DNA from: Oceanospirillaceae bacterium UBA1126
Lineage (GTDB): Bacteria; Pseudomonadota; Gammaproteobacteria; Pseudomonadales; Balneatricaceae
Direction: 5' to 3'
Assembly: GCA_002312935.1 (NCBI GenBank)
Contig: DCAT01000043.1
Span: 23,892 to 36,729 of the forward strand
DNA: 12,838 nt
Translations under genes and position numbers: made by a program
Notes under the pieces: generated by a model
Databases searched by the model: none
Seen by the model: only the letters and a program-made list of their open reading frames with translations
What the model was told of the DNA's origin: nothing
Part shown: positions 1-5,948 of the stretch, piece by piece
How positions within the stretch are numbered: position 1 is the first letter of the stretch
Layout: each line of letters opens with the position of its first letter

Positions 1-2000
1 CTGTCTTTATCCCAGTTTAATGGCGATAATTTTAACTGTGCTATATAGCGACAAGTTGCATCAATCCTAACCTGAGGGTCTATTTTGGTGATGCGCTGGG
101 TATTAATTTGTAGTTGCCCTACTTGGGTATGCTGTTCGGCAATAAGACGGTCATGTTGCTCATGCCAGAATATGTTGGTTTGTTCTTGTGTGAGGTGCTT
201 TAAAGGCCCTGAAAATAAATGATATGGTAACGTTACAGCCAAACAAAGGCGTTGAGCGTTATCACCTGTTTTACGCTCAAAACCGATAGTACTGGCAACC
301 GCTAGCCATGGTGAACCACTATTTGACTGCTGGCATGTCACCCGTTTGCCATTGGCTAGTTTGTATTGTTTTGTGTCTGATGTTTGCTGAGCAATGCGTT
401 CTGGCCAGGCATGAGCAACCAAAATAGCGGCTACTTCGCTTTGGTCGTAGGTATGATTAATCGGTGGTGCGAAGTCGTGTGGCATTTGGCTAAACAATCG
501 TGTGGCTTGCTTGGCGACTCGTTGTCGTAAGCCCATAAGATTGGGCTGAATAGGCGTATTACTGTTTAGCCAATTAACGCGAAGCATTAAGTCATAATCA
601 TTTTCTGAGCGTGTTGCTAAAGGGTCTTTTTCACTGAGCAGCGCCACTAATTGGCAGCCCAATGGTAATGCATTATAGCGTTGTGCAGTGATTAATAAAT
701 GGCCTAGGCGCGGGGATAAAGGTAACTGGCTCATCCTTTGTCCGTGGGGTGTGATCACTAGGCCCTGGGCTGAAGACATTAGCCCCCCAAGCTTTGTCAG
801 CAGTTGTTCAGCCTTTTGCCATGGGCCTTGTGGAGGGGGGTCCATCCACCTCATTTCATCGGGATCAGAACATCCGAAGGCATATAACTGTAAGCATAAA
901 TTAGTTAAATCAGTTTGTTTTATTTCTACGGACGCGTGAGGTGCCAGGCCTTGCTGCTCTGTGTCACTCCACAAGCGATAGCAGGTGCCTGCACTTAATC
1001 GACCAGCACGGCCGGCACGCTGTGTGGCTTGAGCACGGGACACCTTCACTGTCCTTAAACGGCTTAGGCCTGTGCGTGTGTCATAGGCCATTTGGCGTGA
1101 TAGGCCTAGATCAATTACACACTCTATACCTTCAATTGTGAGGCTGGTTTCGGCAATATTAGTGGCTAAAACAATCTTTCGTTTGCCTTTAGCTGCTGGG
1201 CTAATGGCCAGTTGCTGCTGTTCCATAGGTAGCTCTCCATAGAGAGCAAAGAGCTTGATTTGAGATGTACACAGGCTAGCCAGTTGGTCTTGGGCTCGAT
1301 GAATTTCCCCACGGCCAGGTAAAAAAATTAGCAAGCTGCCTTGGTGGTTGGCTAACGCCTGGGCTACGGTGTCATAGAGCGTGTTATAGAGTTGACCTTG
1401 GCTTGGAGCAGGGCACACTTGGTGTGTGGTAACTGGGAATTGGCGTCCTTGGCTAACTACGATGGGTGCGTTATCAAGTAATTGGCTTACGCTTTTAGCG
1501 TCCATAGTGGCAGACATAATTACGAGCTTGAGAGGTTCTTCATCTCGCAGTAATTCACGGCCCTGAAGACACATAGCTAAACTCAAATCACCATCTAAGC
1601 TACGTTCGTGAAACTCATCAAAGATAACAGCACCTATGCCTTCAAGGCTTGGGTCTTGTTGCAGCATGCGCAATAAAACCCCGTGGGTGATCACCTCAAT
1701 ACGGGTATGTGAACTTATCTTGGTGTCCAACCGCATACGATAACCTACGGTGTGACCGCAGGGCTGTTGCAGGCTTTTGGATAAAAAGTGTGCAGTGGCA
1801 AGGGTGGCAATGCGGCGGGGTTCAATGAGCAGTATCTTTTGCTGGCCCAACCAAGGGGCTTGGAGTATTGCCAAAGGTACGCGGGTGGTTTTGCCAGCGC
1901 CTGGCGGCGCAATAAGCACCACTTCATGGTGCTTTTCTAGTTGCTTGCACAGGGTGGGAAGCACCTCATCAATGGGTAGTGAGGTAGGTGCTAGGGCCAT
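1..2000 (-). CDS. hrpB: HrpB-type ATP-dependent DEAH-box helicase (C-terminus cut by window edge)
   Basis: This is a DExH/DEAH-box ATPase of the HrpB family, a predicted cytoplasmic RNA helicase whose exact cellular role is poorly defined. I translated the minus strand from the ATG at 2000-1998. I read most of the frame as open, and it is in frame at the left edge, giving about 666 residues. Helicase motifs appear in order: Walker A GAGKTT (34-39), motif II DEFH followed by ERSLDGD (128-137), motif III SAT (163-165), LPGRGEI (227-233), motif V region LATNIAETS (278-286) and motif VI QRAGRAGR (327-334). The last visible residues, including LKLSPLNWDKD, match the conserved HrpB C-terminal region. 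HrpB proteins are usually a little over 800 residues, so roughly 150 are missing. The start lies 2 bp after the stop of the Lrp-like gene and has only a weak ribosome-binding site, which suggests translational coupling. Confidence 0.96.
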   Translation of the reverse strand, partial: MALAPTSLPIDEVLPTLCKQLEKHHEVVLIAPPGAGKTTRVPLAILQAPWLGQQKILLIEPRRIATLATAHFLSKSLQQPCGHTVGYRMRLDTKISSHTRIEVITHGVLLRMLQQDPSLEGIGAVIFDEFHERSLDGDLSLAMCLQGRELLRDEEPLKLVIMSATMDAKSVSQLLDNAPIVVSQGRQFPVTTHQVCPAPSQGQLYNTLYDTVAQALANHQGSLLIFLPGRGEIHRAQDQLASLCTSQIKLFALYGELPMEQQQLAISPAAKGKRKIVLATNIAETSLTIEGIECVIDLGLSRQMAYDTRTGLSRLRTVKVSRAQATQRAGRAGRLSAGTCYRLWSDTEQQGLAPHASVEIKQTDLTNLCLQLYAFGCSDPDEMRWMDPPPQGPWQKAEQLLTKLGGLMSSAQGLVITPHGQRMSQLPLSPRLGHLLITAQRYNALPLGCQLVALLSEKDPLATRSENDYDLMLRVNWLNSNTPIQPNLMGLRQRVAKQATRLFSQMPHDFAPPINHTYDQSEVAAILVAHAWPERIAQQTSDTKQYKLANGKRVTCQQSNSGSPWLAVASTIGFERKTGDNAQRLCLAVTLPYHLFSGPLKHLTQEQTNIFWHEQHDRLIAEQHTQVGQLQINTQRITKIDPQVRIDATCRYIAQLKLSPLNWDKD

Positions 2001-2002
2001 AG

Positions 2003-2239
2003 TTAAAAGGCTTTAAACGTGAGTGTGGTTAGAGATCTAGAAATGCCGTCTATCGTTAATAGTCGATCATTAATATACTTACCTACATCCTCTTCTGAAG
2101 GGATGTAAAGCTTCATTAGTAAGTCATAATCGCCACTGGTTGAATAAAGTTCAGAGGCAATTTCACGCTCATAAATGGCATCAGCTACCGCATAGGTTTT
2201 ACCCGGGTTGCAACGAATTTGAACAAAGACACAGGTCAT
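2003..2239 (-). CDS. Stand-alone Lrp/AsnC ligand-binding (RAM) domain protein
   Basis: This 78-residue protein matches the C-terminal ligand-binding domain of Lrp/AsnC regulators but has no helix-turn-helix. Such free-standing RAM domains oligomerise and may bind amino acids or modulate full-length Lrp-type regulators; the partner here is unknown. The alternating beta-alpha pattern is visible (CVFVQIRCNPGK, then AVADAIYE, then ELYSTSGDYDLLMKLYI, then VGKYINDRL, then SRSLTTLTFKAF). The GDYDLL turn is characteristic of the family. I chose the ATG at 2239 because a TAGGA Shine-Dalgarno element sits six bases upstream and the protein then begins at the first strand of the fold. A start 13 codons further upstream (2278) has no such site. 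The gene sits directly upstream of hrpB in a likely two-gene operon. I saw no convincing promoter upstream of it. Confidence 0.85.
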   Translation of the reverse strand: MTCVFVQIRCNPGKTYAVADAIYEREIASELYSTSGDYDLLMKLYIPSEEDVGKYINDRLLTIDGISRSLTTLTFKAF

Positions 2240-2283
2240 AATATTTCCTAAGTAAACCAAAGTGGAGTTCAGCACCATTGCCC

Positions 2284-2400
2284 ATGTCTAAGCCCAGTGC
2301 TGCCGGCACATTAGCGCGTCTAACCGAATGGCTAGCAGCGACCTTTGGCCCGTTGCCACAAGTTGCTCTGCTAATGAGCTTGTTTGGTGCTTTACTTTAA
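2284..2400 (+). CDS. Possible small hydrophobic protein (38 aa), unrecognised
   Basis: An open frame from ATG 2284 to TAA 2398-2400 would encode 38 residues: a short polar N-terminus, an amphipathic stretch (LARLTEWLAATF) and a hydrophobic tail (QVALLMSLFGALL). I do not recognise it. Its codon choice resembles that of the neighbouring genes. A GTGGAG element at 2262-2267 is too far from the ATG (16 bases) but well placed for an in-frame TTG at 2278, so the start may be there instead. It is divergent from the Lrp-like gene. It could equally be chance: 38 codons is short and no family supports it. Confidence 0.25.
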   Translation: MSKPSAAGTLARLTEWLAATFGPLPQVALLMSLFGALL

Positions 2401-2456
2401 AGAAAGAAACCTGCTGGCGCAACTTATTCCCTAGCTTATTAAATGTGTGTTTAGTG

Positions 2457-2594
2457 ATGAATAAGTTTGCTTTACAGCAACGGGTGTTACCATTAATGTT
2501 ATTGTCTTTGGGGTTTGGTTTACTCTTGACTGGCACTTTAATTACGCTATGCTGCCATGGCAAAAACCTTAATTTAGATCAAGTAAAAATTTGA
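2457..2594 (+). CDS. Doubtful small membrane-protein ORF (45 aa)
   Basis: From ATG 2457 the frame reads a basic N-terminus (MNKFALQQR), a long hydrophobic segment (about residues 11-33, LPLMLLSLGFGLLLTGTLITLCC) and a polar tail ending at TGA 2592-2594. It has the shape of a single-span membrane peptide or of an uncleaved signal. No Shine-Dalgarno element precedes the ATG. The sigma70-like promoter of the amidohydrolase gene lies inside this frame, which argues that the DNA is regulatory instead. An in-frame extension upstream to 2328 is even less protein-like. I list it only because of its striking hydrophobic pattern. Confidence 0.15.
   Translation: MNKFALQQRVLPLMLLSLGFGLLLTGTLITLCCHGKNLNLDQVKI
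2526..2553 (+). promoter_or_regulatory. Sigma70-like promoter for the M20 amidohydrolase gene
   Basis: TTGACT (2526-2531) and TATGCT (2548-2553) are separated by 16 bases, close to the consensus -35 and -10 elements. Transcription would start near 2560, giving a leader of about 44 bases before the ATG at 2604. A perfect 10-bp palindrome, TGCCATGGCA (2553-2562), overlaps the expected start point and might be a regulator site. Confidence 0.55.
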
Positions 2595-2603
2595 GGCACA
2601 TTT

Positions 2604-3809
2604 ATGACACTACTTGCTCCAATCGTTGCAGAAGCTGAAATTTATAAAGCGATTCGGCGTGATATTCATGCTCACCCTGAACTAAGCTATTCGGAACACC
2701 GTACTGCAAAAATTGTTGTAGACCAGCTTACTGCGATGGGCATAGAAGTACATCAAAGCGTTGGTGTCACTGGCGTTGTGGGGGTGATCAAAGGCCTAAA
2801 GTCTGGTGCAGGTATTGCACTAAGAGCAGACATGGACGCCTTACCATTACAAGAGCGTAATCAATTTGAGCATCGGAGCCAATATGCTGGAAAAATGCAT
2901 GCCTGTGGCCACGATGGGCACACAGCCACACTGCTTTGTGCAGCGGGTTACCTAGCGAAAAATCGTGATTTTTCTGGTACAGTTTATTTAATTTTTCAGC
3001 CAGCAGAGGAAGGTGGAGCGGGTGCTAAAGCCATGATCAACGATGGCTTATTTGAGCGTTTTTCAATTGATGAAATTTACGGTTATCACAATTGGCCTGG
3101 TTACCCGCAAGGCTCGGTGGGCATAGTAGCAGGAGCCATGATGGCTTCAGCCAGCGAATTTAAAATTAAAGTGGTAGGTAAGGGCGCTCATGCAGCTATG
3201 CCTCAACTGGGTGCAGACCCGTTGTTGGTCGCCTGCCAGCTTGTGCAAGGGTTACAATCCATAGTCACGCGCAACATCAACCCGTTAGATTCTGTCGTTT
3301 TATCTGTGACTAAAATTCACTGTGGTGATGCTACTAATATTATTGCTGACGATTGTGTGATCGAAGGCACAGTGCGCTGTTTCTCTGAGGACGTTTTAAA
3401 GGCTGTTGAAACAAGGATGGGAAGAATTTCTCAAGACCTTTGTTTAGCCTTTGATTGTGAAGGCCAGCTTGATTTTAGAAGAGCTTACCCTGCGACTATA
3501 AATCATGCAGCTCAAGCGCACTATATGCGAGAAGTTGCGGTAAATTTATTAGGCCAAGATAAGGTAGTGGACTTCACTCCAACCATGGGTTCCGAGGACT
3601 TTAGTTTCTTTTTACAAGAAAAACCAGGGTGCTACTTCGCTTTAGGTAATGGTGATGGAGATCACCGTGATCTTTTGCATGGTATGGGACCGTGTACCTT
3701 GCATAACCCAAGTTATGATTTTAATGATGCCTTAATTCCTATTGGTGCAAGCTTATGGGTAAGGTTAATTGAGGCTCGTTTAGGCAAGGGTGGCATTGTT
3801 TGTGAATAA
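2604..3809 (+). CDS. M20-family (M20D) metal-dependent amidohydrolase, hippurate/N-acyl-amino-acid hydrolase type
   Basis: A 401-residue cytoplasmic zinc or cobalt-type hydrolase of the M20D group, whose members remove acyl groups from N-acyl-amino acids (hippurate hydrolase and aminoacylase relatives). Visible motifs are ALRADMDALPLQE (72-84), the metal-ligand segment MHACGHDGHT (98-107, with C101 and H103), the PAEEGG acid pair (E135-E136), H162 in GYHNWPG, the dimerisation domain with GKGAHAAMPQLGADP (192-206), MGSEDF (328-333) and the C-terminal ligand H367 in HNPSYDFND. Length is normal for the family and all metal ligands are present. The ATG at 2604 has GAGG seven bases upstream, and its own promoter lies about 50 bp further up. 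The actual substrate cannot be told from sequence. Its link to the nucleoside genes downstream is only proximity (42-bp gap containing another promoter). Confidence 0.9.
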   Translation: MTLLAPIVAEAEIYKAIRRDIHAHPELSYSEHRTAKIVVDQLTAMGIEVHQSVGVTGVVGVIKGLKSGAGIALRADMDALPLQERNQFEHRSQYAGKMHACGHDGHTATLLCAAGYLAKNRDFSGTVYLIFQPAEEGGAGAKAMINDGLFERFSIDEIYGYHNWPGYPQGSVGIVAGAMMASASEFKIKVVGKGAHAAMPQLGADPLLVACQLVQGLQSIVTRNINPLDSVVLSVTKIHCGDATNIIADDCVIEGTVRCFSEDVLKAVETRMGRISQDLCLAFDCEGQLDFRRAYPATINHAAQAHYMREVAVNLLGQDKVVDFTPTMGSEDFSFFLQEKPGCYFALGNGDGDHRDLLHGMGPCTLHNPSYDFNDALIPIGASLWVRLIEARLGKGGIVCE

Positions 3810-3823
3810 AGTAATGGTATAAA
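3796..3823 (+). promoter_or_regulatory. Predicted promoter of the regulator-deoC-ALDH-transporter operon
   Basis: TTGTTT (3796-3801) and TATAAA (3818-3823) are spaced by 16 bases. The -10 element is near consensus; the -35 is weaker and lies in the last codons of the amidohydrolase gene. Transcription would start about position 3830, inside the palindrome at 3821-3845, leaving a leader of only about 20 bases before the regulator ATG at 3852. Confidence 0.5.
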
Positions 3824-3845
3824 TTTTACACTTGATGTAATATTT
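3821..3845. promoter_or_regulatory. 25-bp imperfect palindrome, candidate operator of the SorC-family regulator
   Basis: The left arm AAATTTTACA (3821-3830) and right arm TGTAATATTT (3836-3845) match at 9 of 10 positions as an inverted repeat around the 5-bp centre CTTGA. The site overlaps the predicted -10 box and transcription start just upstream of the regulator gene. This is where an autorepressing SorC-type tetramer would be expected to bind. The palindrome is seen directly; its role as operator is inference. Confidence 0.6.
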
Positions 3846-3851
3846 TTCACT

Positions 3852-4844
3852 ATGAATTCGAAACACTCAAAGCAACACGTTGACGCGCAGCAGTTAGATC
3901 TTGCTACAAGGGCTGCCTGGTTGTCCTTTATCGGCGGCTATACCCAAGGTGAAGTGGCCAAGCGCTTAGCCGTATCTCCTGTTAAAGCTCACCGACTTAT
4001 TCAGCTTGCTCAACAACAGGGCATGGTAAAAATATTTATAGAAGGTGAGCCTGCGCGCTGCGTTGCTTTAGAAGAGCAATTGGCGAGTAAATTTAATCTG
4101 AGCTCATGTCTAATTGCTCCGTCAGACCATATGAATGCAGACGATAATGAAGCCAATTTCAATGAAGTTGGCGCTGGTGCTGCACGTTTTTTCTATAATC
4201 TTCTCGACCAATTGCCACACTCTTCGTGTGTGGGCATCGGCAAAGGTCGGTCGCTTTCAGCGTTAGCAGAGAGACTGCCTAAAATAAATCGTTCAGACCT
4301 TACGTTTGCGTCTGTTTCTGGAAGCTTTACGCGTAAATTTTCAGCCAACCGCTTAGATGTAGTGCAGCAGTTTGTTGAGCGTACGGGAGGGGAGGGTTAT
4401 TTTATGCCTGTACCCTATTTGGCCCGAGATGACGCAGAGCACGAGATGTTGATGGCTCAAGCCAGTGTGCAATTCAGTTTAAATTTGGCGCGCAACGCTA
4501 ATTTATATGCGGTAGGTATTGGCGGACTAAAAACCAATCACTATTTACATAGCGTGGGTTTAGTCACAGACAACGACCTAGAGGAACTTCGGTCAGCTGG
4601 AGCTGTATGTGACCTAATAGGTAGTTTTTACGACATATCGGGTAACCTTGTTGATCACCCTTTAAACGGTCATGGTTTGGGTATTAACGCGGCAGAAATG
4701 GCGGGCAAGCGTGTTGTTGCTGTCGCGGGTGGCTTAGGTAAGGAATTGGCTTTACTTGGCGCATTGCGCTCTGGTTTGGTTACAGATCTTGTCATGGGTG
4801 AAGCCACCGCAGAAAAATTAGTTTCCTTGATGGAGTTTAAATAG
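3852..4844 (+). CDS. SorC-family sugar-binding transcriptional regulator (DeoR of Bacillus type)
   Basis: A 330-residue cytoplasmic DNA-binding regulator. The N-terminus carries a helix-turn-helix (about 30-51: YTQGEVAKRLAVSP, then VKAHRLIQ). Residues 70-330 form the SorC sugar-binding domain, with CVGIGKGRSLSAL (126-138), VSGSF (155-159), AVGIGGL (220-226), GSFYDISGNLVDHPLNG (257-273) and the closing AGGLGKELALLGALRSGLVTDLVMGE (292-317). Family members sense phosphorylated sugars. With deoC as the next gene, deoxyribose-5-phosphate or a related pentose phosphate is the likely effector, as for Bacillus subtilis DeoR (inference). It is unrelated to E. coli DeoR despite the analogous role. Its stop codon TAG directly abuts the deoC ATG. 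No Shine-Dalgarno element is visible before the ATG at 3852, and there is no better in-frame start, so translation is probably weak. A palindrome at 3821-3845 suggests autoregulation. Confidence 0.9.
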   Translation: MNSKHSKQHVDAQQLDLATRAAWLSFIGGYTQGEVAKRLAVSPVKAHRLIQLAQQQGMVKIFIEGEPARCVALEEQLASKFNLSSCLIAPSDHMNADDNEANFNEVGAGAARFFYNLLDQLPHSSCVGIGKGRSLSALAERLPKINRSDLTFASVSGSFTRKFSANRLDVVQQFVERTGGEGYFMPVPYLARDDAEHEMLMAQASVQFSLNLARNANLYAVGIGGLKTNHYLHSVGLVTDNDLEELRSAGAVCDLIGSFYDISGNLVDHPLNGHGLGINAAEMAGKRVVAVAGGLGKELALLGALRSGLVTDLVMGEATAEKLVSLMEFK

Positions 4845-5927
4845 ATGTCAACACAAGTGCCAACACAGGTTTCTGGAGAAGTGGCTGAGCAAGTTGCGGC
4901 AGCAGCTATTAGTTTGGTTAAGTCTGTTGACGATGTAGCTGATACTGATGGTGTTAGCCGCACGCGAGACCATGATAGTTTAGTACGCAACCCGGGTACG
5001 GTGTTAGATTTGCAGCAGCTAGACAAAATCCGGGTCAATAAAAGTGCTGTTGAACGACGTTGTGCAAGCTATGGCGCTCGCCGCAGTATTAAAAAGCAAC
5101 AACAGGCTGCTTGGCTGCTTAAGGCCATTAGCTTAATAGACCTTACCACTTTGTCTGGTGATGATACCCAAGACCGAGTAAAGCGCTTGTGTAGTAAGGC
5201 TAAAAAGCCTGTAGGCACAGACTTACAGCGACGCTTGGGTATTGAATCACTTAATTTATCTACTGCGGCAGTGTGTGTGTATCACGAAATGCTCAGTGCG
5301 GCATGCTCCAGCCTTGCAGGCACGGGTATTCACTTGGCTGCTGTGTCTACTGGTTTTCCAGCTGGCCTGTCTCCATTGCCATTACGTATTGCTGAAATAG
5401 AATACTCCGTGGCTGCTGGAGCCGATGAAATTGATATTGTCATTAGCCGAAGGCATGTTTTGGAAGGTAATTGGCAAGCTTTATATAATGAGGTTAAAGC
5501 CTTTCGCAACGCCTGCGGTCCAGCGCATTTAAAAACCATTTTAGCCACCGGTGAATTAGGCCACTTAGGTAATATTGCTAAAGCTTCAATGGTTTGTATG
5601 ATGGCTGGGGCAGATTTTATTAAGACTTCTACCGGTAAAGAAACAGAAAATGCAACGCTACCAGTTAGTTTAGTAATGGTGCGTATGATCCGTGACTATT
5701 ACAAGCTTACTGGCTGTTATGTTGGCTTTAAGCCTGCTGGCGGGGTGAGTAATAGCAAAACCGCCTTACTTTATATGACCATGATGCAAGAAGAATTGGG
5801 CCGGCGCTGGTTAGAGCCTGATCTGTTTCGTTTTGGTGCCTCAAGTTTGCTTGGAGATATAGAGCGCCAGCTAGATCATTACGAAAGTGGTTACTACTCA
5901 GCAGCTTATCGACACGCTTTAGCGTAA
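4845..5927 (+). CDS. deoC: Deoxyribose-phosphate aldolase (DERA)
   Basis: This class I aldolase cleaves 2-deoxy-D-ribose-5-phosphate to acetaldehyde and glyceraldehyde-3-phosphate in the cytoplasm. Diagnostic segments are IDLTTLSGDDT (98-108), GADEIDIVI with the catalytic Asp D197, FIKTSTGKETENAT with the Schiff-base lysine K260, GFKPAGGV with the second active-site lysine K296, and the phosphate-binding FRFGASSLL (328-336). The protein is 360 residues, longer than E. coli DeoC (about 260). It resembles the long DERA form also found in eukaryotes, with roughly 50 extra low-complexity residues at the N-terminus (Ala, Val, Gln and Asp rich). The ATG at 4845 follows the regulator stop with no gap and has GGAG about nine bases upstream inside the regulator gene, so the two are probably translationally coupled. 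All catalytic residues are present, so it should be active. Confidence 0.95.
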   Translation: MSTQVPTQVSGEVAEQVAAAAISLVKSVDDVADTDGVSRTRDHDSLVRNPGTVLDLQQLDKIRVNKSAVERRCASYGARRSIKKQQQAAWLLKAISLIDLTTLSGDDTQDRVKRLCSKAKKPVGTDLQRRLGIESLNLSTAAVCVYHEMLSAACSSLAGTGIHLAAVSTGFPAGLSPLPLRIAEIEYSVAAGADEIDIVISRRHVLEGNWQALYNEVKAFRNACGPAHLKTILATGELGHLGNIAKASMVCMMAGADFIKTSTGKETENATLPVSLVMVRMIRDYYKLTGCYVGFKPAGGVSNSKTALLYMTMMQEELGRRWLEPDLFRFGASSLLGDIERQLDHYESGYYSAAYRHALA

Positions 5928-5948
5928 ATCAGGCACAGGACGTTTACC

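Noticed and set aside
688..1141. Two short plus-strand frames (83 and 66 codons) opposite the first gene
   Set aside because: Both lie antisense to an intact helicase reading frame with all its motifs, and their translations resemble no protein family.
2003..2278. Longer form of the Lrp-like protein starting at 2278
   Set aside because: The extra 13 residues lack the family pattern, and the ATG at 2239 has a properly spaced ribosome-binding site.
2288..2563. 91-codon minus-strand frame in the intergenic region
   Set aside because: Composition is not protein-like, there is no ribosome-binding site, and it overlaps a good plus-strand promoter.
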